Assembly (NCBI RefSeq): GCF_900100945.1
Contig: NZ_FNCG01000012.1
Location: 62,001 to 126,000 of the forward strand
Direction of reading: 5' to 3'
DNA length: 64,000 nucleotides
Source of the DNA: Mucilaginibacter gossypii
GTDB taxonomy: Bacteria > Bacteroidota > Bacteroidia > Sphingobacteriales > Sphingobacteriaceae
Shown: positions 1-8,673 of the stretch, piece by piece
How the letters are laid out: each line of letters begins with the position of its first letter
How positions within the stretch are numbered: position 1 is the stretch's first letter
Position numbers and translations under genes: made by a program
The notes under the pieces: generated by a model
Told to the model about the DNA's origin: nothing
Database searches by the model: none
The model's input: only the letters and a program-made list of their open reading frames with translations

Positions 1-895
1 CAGAGTTACGGGCTTCAAAAGCAATCTGTTCCACCAGGTTTTTAACCAAACCATCAGCCTCAATAGCGATACGCTGATCATCGGTGAGGGACGCTTCCTG
101 TTGCGTGATCTTGCGTGAAATCTCAACCGAACGCGGGTAATGTGTTAAAATCTGGCTCTCAATGCGGTCTTTAAGCGGTGTTACTATCGAACCACGGTTG
201 GTATAATCTTCAGGGTTGGCGGTAAACACAAACTGGATATCCAGTGGCAAGCGTAATTTAAAACCACGGATCTGGATATCTTTTTCCTGCAGTATGTTGA
301 ACAGCGATACCTGGATCCGGGCCTGCAGGTCGGGCAGCTCATTGATCACGAAAATGCCGCGGTGTGCACGTGGGATCAAGCCGAAGTGGATTACACGCTC
401 GTCCGAATAGGTTAATTTTAAGGTGGCAGCTTTGATTGGATCAACATCACCAATTAAATCGGCTACGGTAACGTCAGGGGTGGCCAACTTTTCGGTATAA
501 CGCTCAGAGCGGTGGATCCAGCCGATGGGGGTATCATCTCCTTTTTCGGTTATGATGCTATGACCAAACCACGATATGGGGTTGTAAGGGTCATCAAATA
601 ATTCTGACCCTTCAATATATGGTATATACTCATCAAGCAGGTTAACCAACAACCGGGCAATACGGGTTTTTGCCTGGCCGCGTAAGCCTAACAGTAAAAT
701 ATTGTGACGTGACAGGATAGCAGTTTGCAGATCGGGGATAACAGTATCTTCAAATCCGATGATGCCCTCAAAGCCGCCTTCGCGCTTTTTAAGCTGTTCA
801 ATAAGGTTAGCACGTAATTCGTCTTTAACCGAACGGCTTTTGTAGCCTGTTTGCTTTAACTGGCCGAGGGTTTTTATATCTAATAATTTACTCAT
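1..895 (-). CDS. MoxR/ChlI-like AAA+ ATPase, C-terminus cut by window edge
   Basis: Reading frame begins with ATG at 895 (MSKLLDIKTLGQLK) and stays open to the window edge, giving 298 residues without a stop. A Walker A-type loop (GLRGQAKT, about residues 70-77) and a degenerate Walker B (FVINE, about 181-185) place it among the MoxR/magnesium-chelatase-I AAA+ ATPases, as does the later sensor-like segment FTANPEDYTNRG. In this family the ATPase acts with a VWA-domain partner to load metal or remodel a client; the next gene on the same strand, 118 bp upstream, is exactly such a VWA protein. The client is not identifiable here. The C-terminal lid lies outside the window. Confidence 0.85.
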   Translation of the reverse strand, partial: MSKLLDIKTLGQLKQTGYKSRSVKDELRANLIEQLKKREGGFEGIIGFEDTVIPDLQTAILSRHNILLLGLRGQAKTRIARLLVNLLDEYIPYIEGSELFDDPYNPISWFGHSIITEKGDDTPIGWIHRSERYTEKLATPDVTVADLIGDVDPIKAATLKLTYSDERVIHFGLIPRAHRGIFVINELPDLQARIQVSLFNILQEKDIQIRGFKLRLPLDIQFVFTANPEDYTNRGSIVTPLKDRIESQILTHYPRSVEISRKITQQEASLTDDQRIAIEADGLVKNLVEQIAFEARNS

Positions 896-906
896 TCGTT
901 TGTTAT

Positions 907-981
907 GATTTCACCGATGAAGATTGATTTCACCGATTTTTTGTTTTGGGGATTCCACAGATTATTTGTGATTTCACCGAT
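907..981. repeat. Three copies of a 12-bp intergenic motif
   Basis: GATTTCACCGAT occurs at 907-918, 926-937 and 970-981 in the short gap between the VWA and ATPase genes. Copies are not evenly spaced and lie in T-rich DNA. It resembles the dispersed low-complexity intergenic repeats common in Sphingobacteriaceae; no function is visible. Confidence 0.6.
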
Positions 982-1013
982 TTAACTAACCTCTAATCTC
1001 CAACCACTAATCT

Positions 1014-2111
1014 CTACCTAACAGTCCTTCTTCTGTTTCTGATATAATCCTCAAAAATGTACTCACCAAGACCGTTCAGGGAACTGTAAAAGGCTTTGCC
1101 TCCGTTTGTTTCTGTGAATTTACGAACAAACTGCTGCAAATAAGGGTCTTTAGCTATCATAAATGTGGTAATAGGTATTTTTAAGCGCTTACATTGGGCA
1201 GCCATGTTAAGGGTTTTGTTAACCACTTTCCTGTCCAAACCAATGCTGTTTTTATAATACCTGGTGCCTTCCTTTAAGCAGGTTGGCTTACCATCCGTAA
1301 TCATGAAAATCTGCTTATTGTGCGTTTTACGGCGTCGGAGCAGATCGGTAGCCAGTTCTAAACCTGCATAGGTATTGGTATGATATGGGCCAACCTGCAA
1401 GTAAGGTAAATCCTGCAAGGTTATTGGCCATGCATCGTTCCCAAAAACAACAATATCCAACGTGTCCTTAGGATATTTGGTGCGGATCAGTTCGGCAAGG
1501 GCCATAGCTACTTTTTTGGCCGGAGTGATCCTGTCTTCGCCATAAAGGATCATGGAGTGCGAAATATCGATCATGAGCACAGTTGAAGTAAGGGTTTTGT
1601 AGTCCATTTCCTCTACTTCAAGATCGCGTTCGGTCATCATGAAATCGCCTATACCGTGATTAACCTGGGCGTTGTGGATAGACTGGGTCATGTCTATCTG
1701 ATCAAGGCTGTCGCCAAACTCAAACTCGCGGCGTTCGGCATTTTTTTCATCGCCCTGGCCTGATTGCGGCGAGCGGTGGTTGCCTTTGCCTGATTTTTTT
1801 AGCTTGCCGAAGATCTCTTCCAGAGCAGATTGCCTGATGCTTTGCTCAGTTTTTGCCGTAATTCGGAACTCGCCATTCTCATTATTTTCGTCGAGATAAC
1901 CCTTTTGCTTTAGTTCATCGATGAAATCGCCCATGCCATAATCATCGTTGGTAAGGTTATATTGTTTATCGAGTTCGTTAAGCCAGGCTAAAGCTTCGCC
2001 TGCATCGCCCGATGTATAGTTGAGCAACTCGAGGAATAATTTTAACAATTCGTCAAATCCGCCTTTAGGGATTTGGTTGGGCTTAAATTTGGAAAATCCA
2101 AAACCGCGCAT
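1014..2111 (-). CDS. VWA-domain protein, partner of the MoxR-like ATPase
   Basis: 365 residues. The frame is open back to a TTG at 2204, but ATG at 2111 (MRGFGFSKFKP) is preceded by AAAGGA about seven bases upstream, so I chose it. The C-terminal half is a von Willebrand A domain with a complete MIDAS signature DISHS (about residues 182-186), used for metal-dependent protein binding. The N-terminal half is mostly helical and charged, including a Lys/Gly-rich linker. Pairing of a MoxR-type ATPase with a VWA protein is a known chaperone-like arrangement. The two genes share a strand and are probably co-transcribed. The specific substrate cannot be told from the sequence. Confidence 0.85.
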   Translation of the reverse strand: MRGFGFSKFKPNQIPKGGFDELLKLFLELLNYTSGDAGEALAWLNELDKQYNLTNDDYGMGDFIDELKQKGYLDENNENGEFRITAKTEQSIRQSALEEIFGKLKKSGKGNHRSPQSGQGDEKNAERREFEFGDSLDQIDMTQSIHNAQVNHGIGDFMMTERDLEVEEMDYKTLTSTVLMIDISHSMILYGEDRITPAKKVAMALAELIRTKYPKDTLDIVVFGNDAWPITLQDLPYLQVGPYHTNTYAGLELATDLLRRRKTHNKQIFMITDGKPTCLKEGTRYYKNSIGLDRKVVNKTLNMAAQCKRLKIPITTFMIAKDPYLQQFVRKFTETNGGKAFYSSLNGLGEYIFEDYIRNRRRTVR

Positions 2112-2299
2112 ATTTTGTCCTTTCTGTACATAAAGGAACGGAATATTTTTAGGAAAAGTTTCGCTGCGGAAGTGATAAAATAAATTGTTAGTTAAGTATG
2201 ACAATTAGATTTTTGATTTCGGAATTGGGATTTCGGATTAAAAAGTCATTTTCTATCTCCAAAAATAAATCCAAAATCGAACATTCGAAATCCGAATTC

Positions 2300-3178
2300 C
2301 TAAATGTAAGCCAAACTATTCAGGAGCTCAGGCGGGTATACCGGGTTAGCGCCTCGCTGGCTGGCTACGTATGAGCCAACGGAGCACGCTTTATCTACCA
2401 CCTGCTGCATGGGTTTTCCCGAAAGGAGGCCGGATACAAATGTTGCCAGGAAGGCATCGCCGGCGCCTACCGTGTCGGCAACTTTTACAGGGCAGCCGGG
2501 ACTATCATAAAATTCATGGTCGTGCCATACCAGTGCACCATGCTCACCGCGGGTTACGCAAATGGTTTGGCTATGATATTTGGAACGGAACTCGCCAATT
2601 TGATCGTGCAGGGAAGCACTACTTCCACCGATGAGCAGGTTGGCTTCTTCCTCGTTCATTTTTACTACGTCGGCCCGGGCTACCAATGTTTCAATAGTTG
2701 ACAGGGTGTAATGCGGCGGGCGAAGATTTACATCAAATATTTTTAGCGCCGGGGTTTCATCAAGCAGGTTTAATAAGGTTTCGCGGGTAGTAGCGGTACG
2801 GCAAGCCAAACTGCCAAACACAATGGCCCTGGCTGCCTGGGCTGCTTTAGTGAGTGCAGCCGATGGTTGTATGTTATCCCATGAAACGGGTTGGGGAATA
2901 ATATAAGTAGCGGTGTTGGTTTCATCAAGCTGTACGGTAACTTCACAGGTTGGAAATTCATCGTCCTGCTGAATCAGGTCCGAATACAGGTCATTGCTTT
3001 TTAAAAAGCCTATCAGTGCATCGCCCGAGTTATCCATACCCACAGAGCTCGCAAACGCTGTTTTTACACCTTGCTGTACCAGATGCCGGGCTACGTTCAT
3101 GGGTGCGCCACCAGCCTTTTTTCCGTCGCCAAAAGCATCCCATAAAACTTCGCCGAAGCTTAATACCTGATTTTCCAT
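2300..3178 (-). CDS. PfkB-family carbohydrate kinase (fructokinase-like)
   Basis: 292 residues, typical length for the family. The N-terminal GEVLWD and GGAPMNVARHL motifs form the sugar-binding part, and the C-terminal DTVGAGDAF signature carries the anion hole and catalytic base (Asp about 241). Family members phosphorylate a furanose or nucleoside using ATP; the GGAPMNVA motif and overall length suit a fructokinase, but the substrate is an inference. It stands alone on the minus strand with about 150 bp of upstream non-coding sequence. No sugar transporter is adjacent, so context gives no help on substrate. Confidence 0.85.
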   Translation of the reverse strand: MENQVLSFGEVLWDAFGDGKKAGGAPMNVARHLVQQGVKTAFASSVGMDNSGDALIGFLKSNDLYSDLIQQDDEFPTCEVTVQLDETNTATYIIPQPVSWDNIQPSAALTKAAQAARAIVFGSLACRTATTRETLLNLLDETPALKIFDVNLRPPHYTLSTIETLVARADVVKMNEEEANLLIGGSSASLHDQIGEFRSKYHSQTICVTRGEHGALVWHDHEFYDSPGCPVKVADTVGAGDAFLATFVSGLLSGKPMQQVVDKACSVGSYVASQRGANPVYPPELLNSLAYI

Positions 3179-3360
3179 AGTTAATTTGTTTTTTTGCTGC
3201 CGATGAAAACCAAATATACTGTATTAAGTTGGATTTTATTTTTCGTTTGAACCATGATTTTAGTCATTTTTAGGATTAAAGGATTTACTTTGCCGATATA
3301 ACAACAGGTAATCGATTAATCAGACAAATCGTGAATCAGAAAATTGTATACCTTTATTAT

Positions 3361-3780
3361 ATGAAAATAATATTGCTGGGTTTTGTGTTTATGCTTGCTG
3401 CCACATGCTGCTTTGCGCAGAACAGGCAAGCTATTTTGAAAGTAATGCACACACAGGAGGAGGCCTGGAACCGGGGCGATATTGAAGCGTTTATGCAAAC
3501 TTACTGGAAATCAGACTCGTTGGTTTTTGTAGGAAAAACGGCACCCGCTTACGGCTGGCAAACAACACTTGATCATTACAAACAAACCTATCCCGATAAG
3601 GCTGCCATGGGGCAGCTTAGCTTTAAGATCATACAGCTAAAGGTATTGGATGCAACCAATGCTTTTGTTTTGGGAGGATGGAAACTAACCCGTGAAAAAG
3701 ATACACCAGGCGGCTATTTTACGCTATGGTTTAGGAAAATTAAGGGTGAGTGGAAGATAGTTTGTGACCACACCTCGTAA
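3361..3780 (+). CDS. Secreted NTF2-like (SnoaL/DUF4440) protein
   Basis: 139 residues from ATG 3361. The frame also has a GTG at 3331, but ATG 3361 gives a clean signal peptide (MKIILLGFVFMLAATCCFAQ) with a Bacteroidota-style FAQ cleavage site. The mature part shows the DUF4440 pattern: an N-terminal helix with QEEAWNRGDIEAFMQTYW and a C-terminal sheet ending WKIVCDHTS. Such proteins share the NTF2 cone fold; many are small-molecule binding or isomerase-like, and most are uncharacterised. Likely periplasmic. Two cysteines at the end of the signal peptide leave lipoprotein anchoring possible, but the residues before them do not fit a lipobox well. Confidence 0.75.
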   Translation: MKIILLGFVFMLAATCCFAQNRQAILKVMHTQEEAWNRGDIEAFMQTYWKSDSLVFVGKTAPAYGWQTTLDHYKQTYPDKAAMGQLSFKIIQLKVLDATNAFVLGGWKLTREKDTPGGYFTLWFRKIKGEWKIVCDHTS

Positions 3781-3905
3781 AAGAGATCAGGGTTGGAGAT
3801 AAAAGGTTAAGTGGATAAATACGGGGATTTGGAAGCGTGGGAATTAGCGATTCCTCTCTTAAGAGCGGAATTTATAAAGATACCGGATCGCAAAAATACT
3901 ACTGC

Positions 3906-4388
3906 ATGAAAAGAGGTTTAGTAATTGGGAAGTTTTTGCCGCTCCATATTGGGCATATGGCTTTGATTGGTTACGCGCTTCACCATTGTGATGAGCTTGT
4001 AGTGGTTATTGGTGCCAGCGATGATGAGCCCATTGATGGAAATATCAGGCTTGACTGGCTCGAAAAAACTTACGCAGGTAATGACAAGGTTAAGCCTGTA
4101 TTATTAAGCTACGATGAAGCTATGCTGCCGGGTGCGGGCGACTCGATAGAAAATATGTCGAGACTTTGGGCCAGCTATCTTAAAAAGAAGCTGCCGCCTA
4201 TTAATGTGATATTTGCTTCCGAGGCCTATGGCGCTTATATGGGGCGGTTCCTGGATTGTGAAAGCGTTATTTATGAAGAACCCTGTAAAATTGTACCGGT
4301 ACCAGCGGCAAACATCAGGGAAGAGCCTGACTTATACCTGCATCTTTTGCCTGATGCGGTTAAGGATTACTATAAAAAATCAGGCTGA
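3906..4388 (+). CDS. NMNAT-like nucleotidyltransferase (NadR N-domain type), stand-alone
   Basis: 160 residues from ATG 3906 (MKRGLVIGKFLPLHIGH); the frame is open further upstream but the fold clearly starts here. GKFLPLHIGH carries the HxGH nucleotide-binding motif of cytidylyl/adenylyltransferases, and the spacing resembles the N-terminal NMN-adenylyltransferase domain of NadR. The ribosylnicotinamide kinase domain usually fused in NadR is absent and the usual ISxT motif is replaced by AANIREEP. It may transfer AMP to NMN or to another phosphate substrate; the exact reaction is uncertain. It follows the NTF2-like gene but after a gap of 125 bp. Confidence 0.65.
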   Translation: MKRGLVIGKFLPLHIGHMALIGYALHHCDELVVVIGASDDEPIDGNIRLDWLEKTYAGNDKVKPVLLSYDEAMLPGAGDSIENMSRLWASYLKKKLPPINVIFASEAYGAYMGRFLDCESVIYEEPCKIVPVPAANIREEPDLYLHLLPDAVKDYYKKSG

Positions 4389-4427
4389 ATAATTCTGGTG
4401 GCAATATTTTACAGGCGTTATTCCCGA

Positions 4428-5279
4428 TCAATCCTTAGCAAACCAGTTCCGCTTAAAATCGGAGGGATTCTTTCCAACTATCTTATTAAAGAGTTTATTA
4501 AAATATGATAAGCTTTCAAATCCCACAGCGTAACAGGTTTCAGTAACGTTTTTATCCTGCATGAGCAGGTTTTTGGCTACATCAACACGGTATTGGTTCA
4601 CGAAATCGGTGAAAGTCATTTTAGTTTGTTTTTTAAAATAGCGGCAAAAAGCCGCTGTAGTAAAGTTCACTTTAGCCGCCACTACATTTACATCGGGTTT
4701 AAGATTGTAATTACTGCCGATATATTCATAAATAGCCCCCATCCTGATCTTATCTTTTAAAAAAAACTGCAGGTTCGGCTCGTCGTTGTTTAAAATCGTA
4801 AATTCTTTTGAACTAGCCAGTATGTTAAAGATCTCCATTAATCCCATTAATTGCTGAAAAGAATCCATCCCCGGTAAAAGTTTCAGTTTTCGCACTACCG
4901 TAGTCCTGGTATCTCCATAAAAAGCAATACCGTTGGCGGCCTTTTTAAAAAGCTGCCCGATGGTCGAAAATTCGGGAGCGGTGCCTATTGCCGTTCCCAT
5001 GAAATCTTCTTTTAGCTGCACCACTATCTGATGGTATTCGCTCCGCAGCCGGTAATCAAAGTTAAGGTGGGGAAGGTTACTGCCAATAAGCACCAGGTCA
5101 TGCTGGGTGTAACCGGAAATATGTGAACCGACGTGCCTGATCCCAGCATCGGCCTCAACATAAACCAATTCGTATTCGGGGTGATAATGCCACAGAAAAG
5201 TGTTGCGAAGCCGGGGCGAAAAGAGTTTGAACGATTTGCCAGGTTCAAAATTAATCTTCTCTAACTGTATCTTATCCAT
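4428..5279 (-). CDS. AraC-family transcriptional regulator
   Basis: 283 residues. The N-terminal half has a cupin-like sensor pattern (LWHYHPEYELVYV; GSHISGYTQHDLVLIGSNLPH), and the last 100 residues form the double helix-turn-helix (VAAKVNFTTAAFCRYFKKQT and ETCYAVGFESLSYFNKLFNK). Such proteins sense a sugar or small metabolite and activate nearby promoters. It is divergent from the PhyH gene with a 126-bp intergenic region, so PhyH is the obvious candidate target. The effector is unknown. Confidence 0.85.
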   Translation of the reverse strand: MDKIQLEKINFEPGKSFKLFSPRLRNTFLWHYHPEYELVYVEADAGIRHVGSHISGYTQHDLVLIGSNLPHLNFDYRLRSEYHQIVVQLKEDFMGTAIGTAPEFSTIGQLFKKAANGIAFYGDTRTTVVRKLKLLPGMDSFQQLMGLMEIFNILASSKEFTILNNDEPNLQFFLKDKIRMGAIYEYIGSNYNLKPDVNVVAAKVNFTTAAFCRYFKKQTKMTFTDFVNQYRVDVAKNLLMQDKNVTETCYAVGFESLSYFNKLFNKIVGKNPSDFKRNWFAKD

Positions 5280-5303
5280 GCTATATTGAGCATAAGGTTT
5301 TAG

Positions 5304-5336
5304 TAAAGATAAATAAAATGATCAATGTAGAGCAAA
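5304..5336 (-). promoter_or_regulatory. Candidate Bacteroidota promoter for the AraC gene
   Basis: Reading the minus strand, TTTG (5336-5333) is followed after 21 nt by TATCTTTA (5311-5304), a 7/8 match to the Bacteroidota -7 box TAnnTTTG. It lies about 25 bp before the AraC start. On the opposite strand TAAATTTG at 5378-5385 matches the -7 consensus in front of the PhyH gene, but no -33 box is visible at the right distance. Confidence 0.4.
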
Positions 5337-5405
5337 TTTTGGTCATTGTACAGGATAATCCATCTGTCATGCCAACCTAAATTTGAGTTATAAATCAAAA
5401 AGAAA

Positions 5406-6380
5406 ATGAAGACCGAAAACGCAGCCATGACCGTGGCAACCACGCCGGCTAATGCACATAAAGAGATCCCCGGTAATCCGTCAACCGCTAAATCAAGCCA
5501 GATCCGCCTGAATGAACGTAAAAACAATGAACCGCTGAAAGTGCTTAGCGAGGCCGATTGGCAATTTTGGATAGAGAACGGTTACGTGATCATCAAAAAT
5601 GCAGTGCCTAAAGTGCAAGTTGAAAAATTAGCTAATTATCTGTGGCAATATGAAGATAAGGATGCTAATGATATCAGCACCTGGTATAAAAAGCCCAACG
5701 CGCAAATGCAAATGAGCGAGCTGAATAATACGGGTATGGTTGAAATTTATAATCAGCAGTTTATGTGGGATAACCGGCAACATCCTAAAGTACATGCCGC
5801 TTTTTCAGATATCTGGGGCACCGAAAAGCTATGGGTAACTATTGACCGGGCCAATCTGAATTTTCCGCTAAGGCCGGGCTTTGAATATAAAGGTTTTATT
5901 CACTGGGATTATGACCCGGAAACCAAACCTCAAAATGTGCAGGGCGTACTGGCCCTTGCCGATCAGACTGATGAAAACATGGGTGGTTTTCAATGTATCC
6001 CGGAACTATACCGTACATACGATACCTGGAAATTAACCCAACCCGAAGATAGGGATCATTATAAACCTGATACCACCGGTTTTGAGACTGTGAAAGTGAA
6101 ACTGGAAGCAGGTGATCTGCTGATATTTAACAGTTTGCAGCCGCATGGCATAAGACCTAATACCAGTGCAGATAAAGTGCGTATAGCGCAGTATATATCC
6201 ATGATGCCCGCCCAGGAAGACAATGAAGAGCTAAGACAATGGCGCATTAACAGTTGGCAAAGCCGCGAAGCCATGCAGGGCTACGCTTTTCCGGGCGATC
6301 CGCTGGAACGGGAAAAGCAAAATCCGGTAGCTGAGCTTAGCGATCTGGGTAAAAAACTTTTGGGCTTGGAGCGTTGGTAG
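5406..6380 (+). CDS. Phytanoyl-CoA dioxygenase (PhyH) family oxygenase
   Basis: 324 residues. Fe(II)/2-oxoglutarate oxygenase pattern: HWD (His about 166, Asp about 168) within GFIHWDYDPE, and the distal His about 247 in SLQPHGIRPN, followed by Arg about 259, which usually binds 2-oxoglutarate. An N-terminal 40-residue polar extension precedes the fold (DWQFWIENGYVIIKNAV). The family hydroxylates diverse small molecules. The substrate is not predictable. The gene is divergent from the AraC regulator, and the next genes, on the opposite strand, encode two more putative Fe/2OG cupin enzymes, so three such oxygenases sit within 3 kb. Confidence 0.85.
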   Translation: MKTENAAMTVATTPANAHKEIPGNPSTAKSSQIRLNERKNNEPLKVLSEADWQFWIENGYVIIKNAVPKVQVEKLANYLWQYEDKDANDISTWYKKPNAQMQMSELNNTGMVEIYNQQFMWDNRQHPKVHAAFSDIWGTEKLWVTIDRANLNFPLRPGFEYKGFIHWDYDPETKPQNVQGVLALADQTDENMGGFQCIPELYRTYDTWKLTQPEDRDHYKPDTTGFETVKVKLEAGDLLIFNSLQPHGIRPNTSADKVRIAQYISMMPAQEDNEELRQWRINSWQSREAMQGYAFPGDPLEREKQNPVAELSDLGKKLLGLERW

Positions 6381-6528
6381 ATTGTATCTCATATACACGT
6401 TTTCGGGAGCATTTGATAAACAAGCTGGTTGTGAAGACACGGTCGTGGGTATAAAACAAAATAGCGATGGACAAATCCATCGCTACTCAATATCATGCCT
6501 TAAGACTAAAAACGTAAGACTTTCGACT

Positions 6529-7410
6529 TTAAAAAGGTTTCCCTGCGGCAAGCTCTCTATTAGCCCATTTAACGGCCAGTCCTTCGCGGTATTTAGCATA
6601 TTTGCCTTTGAACATCATTTTTAGAGCGCTATCAACACCACCTTTAACGGCCAGGTTGTATAGGCTTGCCGCTTTACGGCTTATGCTGGCATCCCATGCG
6701 CGAAGGCTGAGTGAGTATGAACCATCCACATATTTCATCCAGTGCCAGTAGCCGGTTGGCATAAACAGGGTATCGCCATGTTCAAGGAAAACTTCAATAC
6801 CTTCTACACCGTCAAGCGCCGGGAATTTTTTGACATCAGGATTTAGTACATCATAATCCTCCAGTGCATACGTGGCATTGGGGATACAGTACAGGCGGCG
6901 CTTCCACTTGTTTTCAAATAGGATCACATGCTTACGCCCTCCAAAATGGGTATGGAAAATATGCGGAAGGTCAATATCGTAATGTAAAAAAGTAACCGAG
7001 TTTGAACCGCCGAAAAACATGGCGGGCATGCTTTCCAAAAAGCCCCCCATCAGGTCCTTAGGTAATATGATATCATCCAAAAGTTGTGGCGCTTGCTTAA
7101 ATATGTTAAAGAAAAAAATCCTTAACTCGGTTGGTTTACTGCGGATAAGGTCGATATATTCATCAAAGGGCATTTCAGTTGCCGACGAATTGATGGGTTT
7201 TGAAGGATCGGCCTTTGAATTATCGTACAATGGCACTACTTTATTGCCAACAACCTGCTTTAAATATTCGGGTGTCCATTTTTCGCGGGCAGGCCAGCTT
7301 TTGGTAAGCCCTTTGATAACCAGCGGGCGACGAGGGTCTAAATAATTCTTCTTGAAGTCTTCGGGAGAAATATTTTCAACCGTATCGATCGGGTTAAGAA
7401 TGAAGCACAT
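6529..7410 (-). CDS. Cupin_8 (JmjC-like) Fe/2OG oxygenase, paralogue 1
   Basis: 293 residues. The double-stranded beta-helix core has HYDID (His about 143, Asp about 145) and a distal His in GYWHWMKY (about 223), the facial triad expected of JmjC/cupin_8 hydroxylases related to FIH-like enzymes. These hydroxylate protein side chains or tRNA bases; which applies is unknown. It is about 60-65% identical by eye to the next gene upstream on the same strand (7536-8420), with the same start motif (TPIDSVDNIS/NPIDTVENIS), so the pair arose by tandem duplication. The 125-bp spacer suggests each copy may have its own promoter. Confidence 0.85.
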   Translation of the reverse strand: MCFILNPIDTVENISPEDFKKNYLDPRRPLVIKGLTKSWPAREKWTPEYLKQVVGNKVVPLYDNSKADPSKPINSSATEMPFDEYIDLIRSKPTELRIFFFNIFKQAPQLLDDIILPKDLMGGFLESMPAMFFGGSNSVTFLHYDIDLPHIFHTHFGGRKHVILFENKWKRRLYCIPNATYALEDYDVLNPDVKKFPALDGVEGIEVFLEHGDTLFMPTGYWHWMKYVDGSYSLSLRAWDASISRKAASLYNLAVKGGVDSALKMMFKGKYAKYREGLAVKWANRELAAGKPF

Positions 7411-7535
7411 AATAGTTTATTACTTTAGGGGGATTACGCTTATTTTAAAATAAAGTTACAATATTGTTTCTTACTCGTTTAAAAGCATTCAAAATAACGA
7501 AATAAACCCCAAAGTAGTATAAATATATCTTAATA

Positions 7536-8420
7536 TTATGGCCTGCCTGATACAAGGGCATTGTTAGCGCGTTTGATAGCCAGGCTCTCCTTCCAGTCCA
7601 TATAATCCTTTTTAAAGCGAGCTTTCATCAGGTTGTCAAACTTGCGCTGCACTGTTAAGTTATACAAGCTTTTGGCTTTAATGGCCCATGATTTATCCCA
7701 GGCGCGTAACGATATCGAAAATGAACCGGTGAGGTATTTCATCCAGTGCCAGTACCCGGTTGGCATAAACAGGGTATCGCCGTGCTCTAAAATGGCCTCT
7801 TGTCCTTCAATGCCGTCAAGTGCCGGAAATTTGGTGAAATCGGGGTTTTCAATATCATAATCTTCCAAAGCATAGGTAGCAAAGGGGATGCAGTACAGAC
7901 GGTCGGTCCATTTCTGATCAAACAGCATTACATGTTTGCGGCCATTAAAATGTGTATGGAAAATGTGCGCAAGATCGATGTCGTAATGTAAAAATGTTAC
8001 AGAACCGGCGCCGCCGAAAAACATATTGGGGTATTTATCCAGGAAACCACCCATTAAATCAGATGGCGAACGATAATCTTCCAGCAGTTTTGGGGCATGT
8101 TTAATTGGGTCGAAGAGGAAAATTCTTAAATCAGTGGGTTGTTTTTGAATGAGATCGATATAATCGCCAAACTTCATTTCAGTTGCAGATGCATTGATAG
8201 CTTTGGAAGGATCGGCCTTTGAGCTGTTATAAAGCGGAACGGTTTTATCTCCAACTACCTCTTTCAAGTATTCAAAAGTCCATTTTTGCAGTGCGGGCCA
8301 GCTTTCAGTGGCTTTGCGGATAATAAGCGGTTTACGCGGATTTAAGTAATTGTTAACAAAATCCTCCTTGCTTATATTGTCTACACTATCAATAGGTGTA
8401 AGCGTTATACTCATTTTCAC
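7536..8420 (-). CDS. Cupin_8 (JmjC-like) Fe/2OG oxygenase, paralogue 2
   Basis: 294 residues and co-linear with the gene at 6529-7410. The metal triad is intact: HYDID in FLHYDIDLAHIFHTHF and the distal His of GYWHWMKY. Conserved blocks such as PRKPLIIRKATESWPA, GDTLFMPTGYWHWMKY and LSLRAWD-like SISLRAWD occur in both copies. Differences gather in the C-terminal helices, which may set partner choice. Cytosolic; no signal peptide. A tandem pair next to a PhyH enzyme hints at a shared process but no substrate gene is visible. Confidence 0.85.
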   Translation of the reverse strand: MKMSITLTPIDSVDNISKEDFVNNYLNPRKPLIIRKATESWPALQKWTFEYLKEVVGDKTVPLYNSSKADPSKAINASATEMKFGDYIDLIQKQPTDLRIFLFDPIKHAPKLLEDYRSPSDLMGGFLDKYPNMFFGGAGSVTFLHYDIDLAHIFHTHFNGRKHVMLFDQKWTDRLYCIPFATYALEDYDIENPDFTKFPALDGIEGQEAILEHGDTLFMPTGYWHWMKYLTGSFSISLRAWDKSWAIKAKSLYNLTVQRKFDNLMKARFKKDYMDWKESLAIKRANNALVSGRP

Positions 8421-8497
8421 AAATTAATTAACGAGCAAAATTAATTCTTTGTAAATAATATGTAAACGATTTGTGCCGATTTTGAAATTGTGTTGAC

Positions 8498-8670
8498 AGT
8501 TGCAGTATAAAGTTGCAGTGGCAATACGTAACTGCAGTGGCAGTAGGAAGTTGCCGGTGCAGTTTCATGGAGTGTAATAAAAAGAGTATATTTTGCCTAT
8601 CTTTCTCTAATCAGTGTACCGCTTGTACAACTGCCGCTGCCAACTGCTTCTGCCATTACAAACTGCAACT
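8498..8670. repeat. Imperfect inverted repeat rich in GTTGCAG/CTGCAAC units
   Basis: The gap between the cupin and fasciclin genes holds iterated AGTTGCAGT- and GCAGTGGCAGT-like units at 8498-8565, with their imperfect reverse complements at about 8627-8670. The arms could fold into a long imperfect hairpin. It lies just past the fasciclin stop and might help end transcription, but there is no clear T-run. Confidence 0.45.
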
Positions 8671-8673
8671 AAC

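Noticed and set aside
2112..2204. TTG start for the VWA protein
   Set aside because: ATG 2111 has an AAAGGA site and a better family fit.
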